Assembly (NCBI GenBank): GCA_030830595.1
Contig: JAURMS010000018.1
Coordinates: forward strand, 1 to 38,312
DNA length: 38,312 nucleotides
Source: Gammaproteobacteria bacterium
GTDB taxonomy: Bacteria > Pseudomonadota > Gammaproteobacteria > Steroidobacterales > Steroidobacteraceae
Reading direction: 5' to 3'
Shown here: one piece after another, positions 16,134-23,576 of the stretch
Position numbering within the stretch: position 1 is the stretch's first letter
Layout of the letters: each line of letters opens with the position of its first letter
Program-made: the position numbers and the translations under genes
The notes under the pieces: generated by a model
Seen by the model: the letters and a program-made list of their open reading frames with translations, nothing else
The model's database searches: none
What the model was told of the DNA's origin: nothing

Positions 16134-17250
16134 GCATGAGTACCGCGGCCGCGCCAAGGCAGGCGAGTTGCAAGCCGGCTCCTGAAGCCAGGCTGAGCCG
16201 CGACTGGAGGAGCGCGCCGGTTCCCCATAGCGAGAGGATGAGCGTCAGGGCCCCGCCGGCCAGCCAGGGCATCGGCAGTGCGGCTGCGTTCCAGAGCAGG
16301 AGGGCGCTGCCAGCCAGGGCCAGCACGAAACTACCGAGCGCCAGCGGTGCCGAACCCGGCGCGAGGGCGGGGTCGAAGCGCTGCAGGCACGCGGCCTCCA
16401 GCGGTGGCTGGGTCCAGGGTCGGGCGTCGGCGCTCACGGGCTGCCAGCCGGGGGGCTTGAGCCAGTAGGCGACGGCCTCACGAACGTTGCGGGCCCGCCG
16501 CGACTTCTGCCAAAGCTCGAGGTAGACCTGCAGGTTGGCACGCACCGGGTCCCAGGAGCGCAGGGGGCTGCGCGTGCCGTAATGACAGGGCTCGTCTTCC
16601 TCGACGAAAGTGCCGAACAGTCGATCCCAGATGACGAGGATGCCGCCGTAGTTGTGGTCCAGGTAGCGATCGTTGATCGCGTGGTGCACGCGATGGTTGG
16701 ATGGCGAGGCGAACACGCGATCGAACCAGCCCAGCTTGCCCACCTGTTCGGTGTGGATCCAGTACTGGTATAGCAGGTCGATCAGGGCTGCCGCAGCAAA
16801 CACCTGCGGCGGGAATCCGGCCAGCGCCATGGGCAGGTAGAAGACCCAGCCCAGCAGTGCGCCGGAGCTGGTCTGGCGCAGCGCGGTGGAGAGGTTGTAC
16901 TCCTGGCTCTGGTGGTGCACCACGTGTGCCGCCCACAGGATGGCGCTGGTGTGCCCCAGCCGATGATTCCAGTAGTAGCAGAAGTCGTAGGCCACCACGG
17001 CCAGCACCCATACCCACCAGGCGTCCATTGGCAACTGCTGCAGCGATGCCACCGAGTACACCGCGGCATAGATGCCGATTCCGAGCACGCGCAGGAACAG
17101 CCCCGACACCTGGCTCATCACCCCGAGGCTCAGGCTGTTGAGCGTGTCGTTCAAGCGATAGACCTGCTGGCCGCGCAGGCGACCCACCAGATACTCGATG
17201 CCGATCAGCAGGAAGAAGACCGGCGTCGCCAGCACGATGGCCTTGCCCAT
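16102..17250 (-). CDS. Alkylglycerol monooxygenase-like sterol desaturase/fatty acid hydroxylase family protein
   Basis: This 382-residue membrane protein belongs to the di-iron fatty acid hydroxylase superfamily. The histidine clusters are HRLGH (96-100), HVVHH (109-113), HTE (166) and HRVHH (186-190). Between them, HHQSQEYNLSTALRQ, LLYQYWIHTEQVG and YGGILVIWDRLFGTF closely resemble what I recall of animal alkylglycerol monooxygenase (AGMO/TMEM195). That enzyme cleaves the ether bond of glyceryl ethers to glycerol plus aldehyde. The region after about 290 is a separate hydrophobic domain of three to four helices. ATG at 17250 lies just after the glpK stop, with GGAGG ahead. The glpK neighbour supports a glycerol-yielding reaction; a fatty acid or carotenoid hydroxylase is the alternative. 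Confidence 0.88.
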   Translation of the reverse strand: MGKAIVLATPVFFLLIGIEYLVGRLRGQQVYRLNDTLNSLSLGVMSQVSGLFLRVLGIGIYAAVYSVASLQQLPMDAWWVWVLAVVAYDFCYYWNHRLGHTSAILWAAHVVHHQSQEYNLSTALRQTSSGALLGWVFYLPMALAGFPPQVFAAAALIDLLYQYWIHTEQVGKLGWFDRVFASPSNHRVHHAINDRYLDHNYGGILVIWDRLFGTFVEEDEPCHYGTRSPLRSWDPVRANLQVYLELWQKSRRARNVREAVAYWLKPPGWQPVSADARPWTQPPLEAACLQRFDPALAPGSAPLALGSFVLALAGSALLLWNAAALPMPWLAGGALTLILSLWGTGALLQSRLSLASGAGLQLACLGAAAVLMLSLPAWQATA

Positions 17251-17251
17251 C

Positions 17252-18742
17252 TCAGGCCTCCGCCCAGCCACGCGAGCGCTCCACGGCACGCCGCCAGTGG
17301 TGCATGCGCTCGGCAGCCTGCTCGCGGGGCATGACGGGCTCGAAGCGGCGATCGGCCCGCCACAGCGATTCGAGCTCGGACTGCGAGCTCCAGAAACCGC
17401 AGCCGAGGCCCGCGAGTGAGGCTGCGCCGAGTGCCGTGGTTTCGGTGATGGCCGGCCGCACCACCTCGACGCCGAGCAGGTCGGCCTGGCACTGCATCAG
17501 CAGGTCGTTGGCCGCTGCGCCACCGTCGACCCGCAGTTCCAGCAGGGGCTGGGTCGAATCCTGTTCCATGCAGGCCAGCAGTTCCGCACTCTGGAAGGCA
17601 ATGGATTCCAGTGCAGCACGCGCCAGGTGGCCGCGGCCGGTCCCGCGGGAGAGGCCGACCAGCGTGCCGCGCGCGTGCGCATCCCAGTGCGGGCTGCCGA
17701 GGCCGGTGAAGGCAGGGACCAGGTACACGCCATCGGTGTCGGGCACCGAGGCTGCCAAAGCCTCGACTTCGGAGGAGTGACCGATCAGGTTCAGTCCGTC
17801 GCGCAGCCACTGCACCACGGCCCCGCCCACGAACACCGCACCCTCGAGTGCGTACTCCAGTTGTCCGCGGCTCCAGGCCACCGTGCTCAAGAGACGGTGA
17901 GCGGAGACCTGCGGAGCCTCGCCGACGTGCATCAGCATGAAGCAACCGGTGCCGTAGGTATTCTTGGCCATGCCGGGTCGGAAGCAGGCCTGCCCGAACA
18001 GGGCTGCCTGCTGGTCGCCGGCGATGCCGGTGATCGACAGTGCCCGACCACCAATCTGCGCGGTGACCCGGCCGGGCTCGAGCCCGGACGGCAGGATCTG
18101 CGGCAGCACCGCAGGCGGGATGCGCAGCAACTCGAGAAGCGTGGAGTCCCACTCGCCCGTGGCCAGGTTCATCAGCAGGGTGCGGCTGGCATTGCTGACG
18201 TCGGTGACGTGGCTGGCCCCGCCGCTCAACTGCCACGCCAGCCAGCTGTCGATGGTGCCGAAAGCCAGCTCCCCGCGCTCGGCCCGCCGACGCAATGCGG
18301 CGTCCTGGTCGAGCAACCATGCCAGCTTGGTGCCGGAGAAATAGGGATCCAGCAGTAACCCGGTGCGGCGGGTGAATTCAGGTTCGTGGCCCTCTGCACG
18401 CAATGCCTCGCAGAGAGGGGCCGTCCTTCGATCCTGCCAGACGATGGCCGGGGCCACGGGCCGCCCGCTGGCCCGTTCCCACAACACCGTGGTCTCCCGC
18501 TGGTTGGTGATGCCCACCGCGGCGACATCGGCCGCGCTGCAGCCCGCCCGGACCAGGACTTCGTCGATGGTGGCGGACTGGCTGGACCAGATCTCCTCGG
18601 CATCGTGCTCCACCCAGCCCGAGCGCGGGAAATGCTGGCTGAATTCGCGCTGAGCGAGGGCGACGATTCGGCCTTCGTGATCGAAGAGGATCGAACGCGA
18701 GCTGGTGGTCCCCTGGTCCAGCGCGAGGATGTAGCGGCTCAT
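17252..18742 (-). CDS. glpK: Glycerol kinase
   Basis: This 496-residue FGGY-family kinase phosphorylates glycerol to sn-glycerol 3-phosphate with ATP in the cytosol. The phosphate loop is ALDQGTTSSRSILFD near the start. Glycerol contacts lie in GWVEHDAEEIW, TNQRETTVLWERASG and GIAGDQQAALFGQACF (the catalytic Asp), with AIVWQDRRT between. The C-terminal ATP-binding half has LRVDGGAAANDLLMQCQAD and GAASLAGLGCGFW. Length and motifs match E. coli GlpK closely. It stands 25 bases after the class I aldolase gene and is followed directly by the AGMO-like gene, with no glpF or glpD beside it, so the glycerol may come from an internal lipid source rather than uptake (inference). Confidence 0.97.
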   Translation of the reverse strand: MSRYILALDQGTTSSRSILFDHEGRIVALAQREFSQHFPRSGWVEHDAEEIWSSQSATIDEVLVRAGCSAADVAAVGITNQRETTVLWERASGRPVAPAIVWQDRRTAPLCEALRAEGHEPEFTRRTGLLLDPYFSGTKLAWLLDQDAALRRRAERGELAFGTIDSWLAWQLSGGASHVTDVSNASRTLLMNLATGEWDSTLLELLRIPPAVLPQILPSGLEPGRVTAQIGGRALSITGIAGDQQAALFGQACFRPGMAKNTYGTGCFMLMHVGEAPQVSAHRLLSTVAWSRGQLEYALEGAVFVGGAVVQWLRDGLNLIGHSSEVEALAASVPDTDGVYLVPAFTGLGSPHWDAHARGTLVGLSRGTGRGHLARAALESIAFQSAELLACMEQDSTQPLLELRVDGGAAANDLLMQCQADLLGVEVVRPAITETTALGAASLAGLGCGFWSSQSELESLWRADRRFEPVMPREQAAERMHHWRRAVERSRGWAEA

Positions 18743-18767
18743 CGTCCCGGCGAGCTCCGGGCCAGCC

Positions 18768-19661
18768 TCAGGTGCTGGAGGCCTGGTAGATGCCCTCGAT
18801 GGCTGCGTCCAGCGCCGCGTTGAACTCCGCGTCCGTCTGCTGGGCGGTCAGACCTTCGGTGAGGGCACGCGAGAAGCTGGCCACCATCCCGTGCTGGCGC
18901 GCCAAGCGTGCGTTGGCCTCGTCACGGCTGTAACCGCCGGATAGCGCCACCACGCGCAGTACCCGTGGGTGGGCAATGCATTCGGCGTAGTGGTCATTCA
19001 CTTCCGGGAGGGTCAGCTTCAGCATGACCGTGGCGCTGTCGGGCAGCGCATCGAGGTGGGAAAGCAACTCCGCCTTGAGGATTTCCTCGGCCTTGGCCTT
19101 GTTTGGGCACTTGATGTCCACCTCGGGCTCGATGATGGGCACCAAGCCGGCCGCCACGATCTGCATGCCAACCTGAAACTGCTGGTCCACGACCGCCTTG
19201 ATGCGCGCCGCATTGGCCTGCTTGATCACCGAGCGCATCTTGGTGCCGAAGATGCCCTTGGCCTTGGCGCGCGTAAGCAGGTCATCGAGCTCCGGCATCG
19301 GCTTCATCAGCTGCACCCCGTCTGACTCGGCCTCGAGTCCCTTGTCGCCCTTCAGGAAGGGGACCACCTGCTTCACCTGCCAGAGGTAGTCTGCCGCCGG
19401 CTGCCCATTGAACTCGCGGTCCATGGTCGCCTCGAACAGGATCGCTCCCAGGATGCGCCGGCCGTCGAAGGCCGGGCTGCTGACGATGCGGGTGCGCATG
19501 GCGTGCACCAGGTCCATCATCTGCTGCTCGCTGGACCAGGCGTCTTCCTTGATGCCGTAGAGGCCCAGGGCCTTGGGTGTGCTGCCGCCGCTCTGGTCCA
19601 GTGCGGCGATGAAGCCGGCCTGGTCGCGGATCTTGGTCTTTTGTTGGCTGAAGTCATCCAT
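18768..19661 (-). CDS. fda: Class I fructose-bisphosphate aldolase
   Basis: This 297-residue Schiff-base aldolase is of the Staphylococcus Fda type. It opens with DQAGFIAALDQSGGSTPKAL and continues with LGAILFEATMDREFNG, GVQLMKPMPELDD, FGTKMRSVI, LVPIIEPEVDI and VALSGGYSRDEAN. The Schiff-base lysine is probably Lys215 in VMLKLTLPE. It splits or joins fructose 1,6-bisphosphate and the triose phosphates in the cytosol. Being first in the glpK transcript, it could send glycerol-derived dihydroxyacetone phosphate into gluconeogenesis. The frame stays open far upstream, but only the start at 19659-19661 gives the family N-terminus (MDDFSQQKTKI); the extension is antisense to the ThuA-like gene. 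Confidence 0.95.
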   Translation of the reverse strand: MDDFSQQKTKIRDQAGFIAALDQSGGSTPKALGLYGIKEDAWSSEQQMMDLVHAMRTRIVSSPAFDGRRILGAILFEATMDREFNGQPAADYLWQVKQVVPFLKGDKGLEAESDGVQLMKPMPELDDLLTRAKAKGIFGTKMRSVIKQANAARIKAVVDQQFQVGMQIVAAGLVPIIEPEVDIKCPNKAKAEEILKAELLSHLDALPDSATVMLKLTLPEVNDHYAECIAHPRVLRVVALSGGYSRDEANARLARQHGMVASFSRALTEGLTAQQTDAEFNAALDAAIEGIYQASST

Positions 19662-19727
19662 GGCAGTTCCCCTGGCGCAGAAAGATACGCGGATGTTACC
19701 GGCAAGCGGGGCGGCGGGCCATAATCC

Positions 19728-20504
19728 ATGGCGATGTTCGAGCGAGCCAGACGCCTGATCCTGCTGACCGGCGGCCATCCCTTCCAGCGTGCGGCTTTTC
19801 TGGCCATGCTGCCGGGCGCAGGCTGGGAGGTGGTGGCGCTTCGTCACCCGGCGGCCGAGACGGCGCTGCCGGCCCTGTCGATCGACGAGGGTGACGTCCT
19901 GCTGTGCTACGACATGCCGGGTTACCGATTTACGCCCGGGGCGATGGAGACCCGGCCGCCCTCGGCGGCATTCCAGCGCGCCATCCGGGCGCGTGCCGAG
20001 ACCGGTTGTGGCATGGTGATCATGCATCACGCCCTTGCAGGATGGCCGGATTGGCCGGAGTGGGCCGAGATCGTCGGTGGGCGTTTCCTGTATCGCGCAT
20101 CGACGCTGAGGGGGCGTCGCTGCGGTGACTCCGGCTACCTGCCGGCGGCGACCTATCAGGCCCACGTTGCAGGGGACCATCCGGTCACTGCGGGGCTGCC
20201 GATGAGCTTCGAGCTGACCGACGAACTCTATTTGGCCGAGGTGTTCGAGGACCAGGTTGAGCCCCTGCTGGTCACCGATTTCGACCTTGCTTCGCCAGGG
20301 TTCTGCTCCGCGGCCGCTGCGGTCGGGGTGGCCTCGTCCGAGACCTGGGACCGGCCGCAAGGCAGCCGGCTCCTGGCCTGGACGCAGGTGTATCGTCATG
20401 CGCGGGTGGTGACCCTGCAGCCCGGTGACGGCCCGTCGGCCTATGCGAATCCCTGCCTGCGACGTCTGCTGGCCCAGGCTTTGGACTGGGCGGGGCGGTC
20501 ATGA
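19728..20504 (+). CDS. ThuA-like domain protein
   Basis: This 258-residue protein of the ThuA (trehalose-utilisation, class I amidotransferase-like fold) family has LLTGGHPFQRAAFLAML at the start, then LLCYDMPGY, GCGMVIMHHALAGWPDWPEW, VAGDHPVTAGLP, TDELYLAEVFE and a C-terminal YANPCLRRLLAQALDW. ThuA-like proteins are linked to sugar metabolism, but most have no proven reaction. I see no signal peptide. The start is ATG at 19728 (ATG 19734 possible). It ends in a 4-base ATGA overlap with the photolyase-family gene, so the two are coupled. It diverges from the aldolase gene across 66 bases. Confidence 0.85.
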   Translation: MAMFERARRLILLTGGHPFQRAAFLAMLPGAGWEVVALRHPAAETALPALSIDEGDVLLCYDMPGYRFTPGAMETRPPSAAFQRAIRARAETGCGMVIMHHALAGWPDWPEWAEIVGGRFLYRASTLRGRRCGDSGYLPAATYQAHVAGDHPVTAGLPMSFELTDELYLAEVFEDQVEPLLVTDFDLASPGFCSAAAAVGVASSETWDRPQGSRLLAWTQVYRHARVVTLQPGDGPSAYANPCLRRLLAQALDWAGRS

Positions 20505-22051
20505 GCCAGTCGACCCATCTGGGCGGCCGACAGCTGGTCTGGTTCAAGCGCGACCTAAGGGTGGTCGATCATGTCCCCTTGATGGAGGCCGCCCTGGCTG
20601 GGCCGGTGACCTGCCTGTATATCCTTGAACCCGCTCTCATGGCCGGGCCGGACATGGCAGGTCGTCACTATGGCTTCCTGGCCGAGTCCCTGCGCGACCT
20701 GCATCGACAGCTGGCGAGCCTCGGCGGCCGCCTGCACGTGGTGACCGGTGAGACCGTGGAGGTGCTCGATCGCCTGCATCACGAACACCCCATCCATGGC
20801 CTGTGGTCGCATGAGGAGACCGGCAACGCCTGGACCTACGCCCGTGACCGTGCGGTGAGCCGCTGGTGCCGTGAGCGGGGTGTCCCGTGGCACCAGGCGC
20901 AGCAGTTCGGGGTGGTGCGTGCGTTGTCGGACCGGGATGAGTGGGCCGGGCGCTGGGAAGCGTTCATGGGCTCGCCTCAGCGGATCTCAGCGGCAAGGAT
21001 CGAGTGGGCGGACCTGGGCTGGCCGCAGCAGCGCCTGCCGGATGCCGAGGCGCTGGGCCTGCCGGCAGATCCTTGCCCCGGACGTCAGCGCGGCGGTCGC
21101 GCCCTTGGCCTCGCGGTCCTGGAGGAGTTCCTCGAGCAGCGCAGTGGCGCCTATCGGGGCGGCATCAGTTCGCCCCTGTCGGCGCCGACCGCCTGCTCCC
21201 GCCTGTCCCCGTACCTGGCTCTTGGCTGCCTCGGAATGCGCGAGGTGGTTCAGGCGACCCGGACGACCCTCGCGGGCCTGGAAGAGGGAGACCGCCGCCG
21301 CCGCGGCCTGGCGGCCTTCGTCAGTCGCCTGCACTGGCATTGTCACTTCATCCAGAAGCTCGAATCGGAGCCCGAGATCGAATGGCGCAATATGCATCGG
21401 GGTTACGACGGGCTACGCGAGGAGGACTGGAGCGATGAGCGCTTTACAGCACTTCGTGAAGGCCGTACCGGCTGGCCGCTGGTGGATGCAGTGGTCGCCA
21501 TGCTCCGGGAGACCGGCTGGATCAACTTCCGCATGCGGGCCATGCTGGTATCGGTGGCGGCCTATCCCCTGTGGCTGCATTGGCCCAGGGTGGGTCATTG
21601 GCTGGCGGGCCAGTTCACCGACTACGAGCCCGGCATCCACTGGAGCCAGATGCAGATGCAGTCGGGCACCACGGGCATCAACACCACTCGGGTCTACAAT
21701 CCCCTTAAGCAGGCGCGCGACCATGATCCCGAGGGTCGTTTCGTGCGCAGGTGGCTGCCGCAGCTCCAGCGGGTCCCTGACAGCTGGCTGTTCGAGCCCT
21801 GGCGCATGCCGCGCAGCCTGCAGGAGCAGGTCGGCGTTCACGTGGGTCGAGACTGGCCGGAGCCGCCGCTCGACCTGGAGATCGCGCTGCGGGAAGCCAA
21901 GGCGCGCATGCACGCCTGGCGTGGGCGTCCGGAGGTGCGGGCCGGCAAGGCAGGGGTGGTGCATCGGCATGGCTCGAGGAAGAAGATGACTGGCGCGCGC
22001 CTCGGCAGCAGGCGCCCCGCGGGGCAATACTCGCTTGACCTAAGCGACTAG
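20501..22051 (+). CDS. Cryptochrome/photolyase family protein
   Basis: This 516-residue flavoprotein has an N-terminal photolyase alpha/beta domain (QLVWFKRDLRVVDHVPLMEA) and a C-terminal FAD domain. The latter carries SAPTACSRLSPYLALGCL, GRTGWPLVDAVVAMLRETGW, INFRMRAMLVSVAAYPLWLH, FTDYEPGIHWSQMQMQSG and TRVYNPLKQARDHDPEG, then FVRRWLPQL. The family repairs UV pyrimidine dimers or senses blue light. Standard CPD photolyases have an HNRxRM segment and a GTDxxPYFRIFNP stretch where this protein has NFRMRAM and GTTGINTTRVYNP. It therefore belongs to a separate bacterial branch whose exact lesion I cannot state. It overlaps the ThuA-like gene by ATGA. A basic tail (GSRKKMTGARLGSRRP) could touch DNA. 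Confidence 0.92.
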   Translation: MSQSTHLGGRQLVWFKRDLRVVDHVPLMEAALAGPVTCLYILEPALMAGPDMAGRHYGFLAESLRDLHRQLASLGGRLHVVTGETVEVLDRLHHEHPIHGLWSHEETGNAWTYARDRAVSRWCRERGVPWHQAQQFGVVRALSDRDEWAGRWEAFMGSPQRISAARIEWADLGWPQQRLPDAEALGLPADPCPGRQRGGRALGLAVLEEFLEQRSGAYRGGISSPLSAPTACSRLSPYLALGCLGMREVVQATRTTLAGLEEGDRRRRGLAAFVSRLHWHCHFIQKLESEPEIEWRNMHRGYDGLREEDWSDERFTALREGRTGWPLVDAVVAMLRETGWINFRMRAMLVSVAAYPLWLHWPRVGHWLAGQFTDYEPGIHWSQMQMQSGTTGINTTRVYNPLKQARDHDPEGRFVRRWLPQLQRVPDSWLFEPWRMPRSLQEQVGVHVGRDWPEPPLDLEIALREAKARMHAWRGRPEVRAGKAGVVHRHGSRKKMTGARLGSRRPAGQYSLDLSD

Positions 22052-22061
22052 GAGATCGGAA

Positions 22062-22670
22062 ATGGTGGCGAAATTCATCAGCATAGTCATGGTGTGGGCA
22101 GTATTGACCCCGGCGCTGGCCGCGGGCACTCCCGGGCCACTTTGCCTCGCGCCAGCGCGCGCCGAGGCCGTCCGCGCCGCCTGGTCAGGTGCACCGGGCA
22201 GGTTGTTGGAGGTCGCGCAGCGCGAGGCCATCACCGAGGCGCAGCTGCTCTCGGTGCTGCCGCCCGAGCAGTCCGTCGGCACGGGCGGAGAAGCCTTTGA
22301 CGCGGTGTGGCAATCCCTGCAGGCCTGGCCGGAGAGTCTCACGCTCATTGAGCGGTCCGGTCAGCTGTTCGAAGTGCTGGGGCGTATCCCTTCCGGAGAA
22401 CCTTCGAAGGTGAGCCGGTTCTTCAACCTGGGGGATCAATCGCACGGGCTCAGTGGTCACCTGCGCCCGGACCTCGTCACAGCCATTTACGTCACGGAGT
22501 TGCCGGGCCGTGGCCGGACAGAGCACGGTGTGCAATTCATTGATGCAGCGGGTGGCGTCGTATTCGGTGTCTACGTGCCCAATGAACAGGCCGCGGCCGG
22601 CAACGAAACCCTCGCTGCGTTCCGGGCGACCCGCAAGCTGGTCGAGGAGTTGCCCCGGCTCTGTCCCTAA
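22062..22670 (+). CDS. HutX/ChuX-family protein with signal peptide
   Basis: This 202-residue protein starts with a signal peptide (MVAKFISIVMVWAVLTPALA, cut before AGTPG). The rest matches the HutX/ChuX haem-carrier fold: LLSVLPPEQSV, FDAVWQSLQAW, SGQLFEVLGRIPSG, FFNLGDQSHGLSGHLRPD, LPGRGRTEHGVQFID, then AAGGVVFGVYVPNEQ. HutX proteins are known as cytosolic haem carriers next to HutZ, so a signal peptide is odd; this one would work in the periplasm. Haem or iron handling is inferred from the fold. It begins 10 bases after the photolyase stop and may share that transcript. Two cysteines (near 28 and the penultimate residue) could form a disulphide or anchor. The start ATG has AGGAGATCGGAA ahead. 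Confidence 0.75.
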   Translation: MVAKFISIVMVWAVLTPALAAGTPGPLCLAPARAEAVRAAWSGAPGRLLEVAQREAITEAQLLSVLPPEQSVGTGGEAFDAVWQSLQAWPESLTLIERSGQLFEVLGRIPSGEPSKVSRFFNLGDQSHGLSGHLRPDLVTAIYVTELPGRGRTEHGVQFIDAAGGVVFGVYVPNEQAAAGNETLAAFRATRKLVEELPRLCP

Positions 22671-22688
22671 GCCTAAGCCACTTGGTTT

Positions 22689-23330
22689 TCAGGCGATGCG
22701 GGCGAGGCCGCTTTCGCGTGCGTAAAGCACCAGCTCTACCCGGTTCGACACCTTGAGCTTGCCGTAGATCGATGCTAAATAGTTTTTGACGGTCTGCTCA
22801 CCGAGTCCGAGTTCGCTGGCGATTTCCTTGTTGCTGGCGCCCTTCAGCAGTACCAGCACGATGTCCCGTTCACGCGGCGTCAGGCTGTCCTCGCTCGGCG
22901 TGGGGGCAGACTTGTCGATGGTGGCCAGTGCCTGCAGCAGGTCGCGTACTTCACCCCGGCCCAGCCAGAATTCGCCCTTCATGACGGTGCGCAGGGCCTT
23001 CAGCAGGAGCTTGGGGGGACAGTCGTGGGCGATGGTGCCCTTGAGTCCGAGCCTCAAGGCGGTGAGCAGCGTGGCTTGCTCGACCTCATCACTGAGCAGC
23101 AGGGTGCGGGTGTCGATTCCAGAGCCGATGATGTCCCTGAGCGCGGCCAGCCCGCCGCCGGGTAAGTCGGGATCCAGGAGCAGCACGTCGGGCGGGTCGG
23201 TAGAGACCAACTGGACCACCTCATCACGTGTGGCGGCCTCGCCGATGCAGCGCACGCCATCTTCTGCCTCGAGCAGCATGCGCAGCCCGGCACGATAGAT
23301 GGCGCGTTCCGTGGCGATCATCACTCGCAT
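22689..23330 (-). CDS. NarL/FixJ-type LuxR-family response regulator with degenerate receiver
   Basis: This 213-residue regulator has a receiver domain (1-120), a linker, and a C-terminal LuxR helix-turn-helix (SLTPRERDIVLVLLKGASNK, then EIASELGLGEQTVKNYLASI). The phospho-acceptor is kept as Asp53 in LLLDPDLPGG. The acidic pair at the start is altered (MIATERA instead of an IxxDD pattern), and the conserved Lys near 102 is His (GTIAHDCPP). Phosphorylation control may thus be weak or absent. No sensor kinase lies nearby. The gene diverges from the secreted-protein gene at 23577; the 246-base gap holds GTAC-type repeats, likely targets of this or another regulator (inference). Its stop is 18 bases from that of the HutX-like gene. 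Confidence 0.92.
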   Translation of the reverse strand: MRVMIATERAIYRAGLRMLLEAEDGVRCIGEAATRDEVVQLVSTDPPDVLLLDPDLPGGGLAALRDIIGSGIDTRTLLLSDEVEQATLLTALRLGLKGTIAHDCPPKLLLKALRTVMKGEFWLGRGEVRDLLQALATIDKSAPTPSEDSLTPRERDIVLVLLKGASNKEIASELGLGEQTVKNYLASIYGKLKVSNRVELVLYARESGLARIA

Positions 23331-23576
23331 TGATTATGTAAATCCTTTGTTTCCGCTCCAAAGCACGCTCGCAGTGTAGTGAGGGTGCATTCATAAAAAC
23401 TGCGGACTGGTTCACAGAAAGCGGTACCGAAGTACCAAGCTCCCGGTACTTGACGGCGATTTAACCAAGTACCTGTGAGGCAGACACTGTCCCCAAGGTT
23501 TGTAGCCACGCCGATGGGGTGCGGAAAGTGGACCAGATCGGTGTTGCAGGCTTTTAACTTACTTGGAGCAAATGCG
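23331..23576. promoter_or_regulatory. Divergent regulatory region with four GTAC sites
   Basis: This gene-free stretch lies between the response regulator and the first secreted protein. GTAC occurs at 23424, 23432, 23446 and 23469. GGTACTTG (23445-23452) and CAAGTACC (23466-23473) form a perfect 8-base inverted repeat with a 13-base gap. GGTACCGAAGTACC (23423-23436) is a second, closer pair. TTGACG (23450-23455) could be a -35, but no convincing -10 follows. I see no terminator in it. It is less GC-rich than its surroundings. Confidence 0.6.
23446..23462 (+). promoter_or_regulatory. Conserved upstream element, copy 1
   Basis: GTACTTGACGGCGATTT lies 131 bases (first base to A of ATG) ahead of the secreted-protein gene at 23577. 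Copy 2 at 24356-24372 differs at two positions and lies 125 bases ahead of the paralogous gene. In both, CTGTC begins exactly 41 bases after the first base of the element. A shared regulator or promoter type is inferred. Confidence 0.55.

Noticed and set aside
19662..20399. 246-codon in-frame extension upstream of the class I aldolase
   Set aside because: It is antisense to the ThuA-like gene, low in protein-like pattern, and aldolases of this type start as at 19661.
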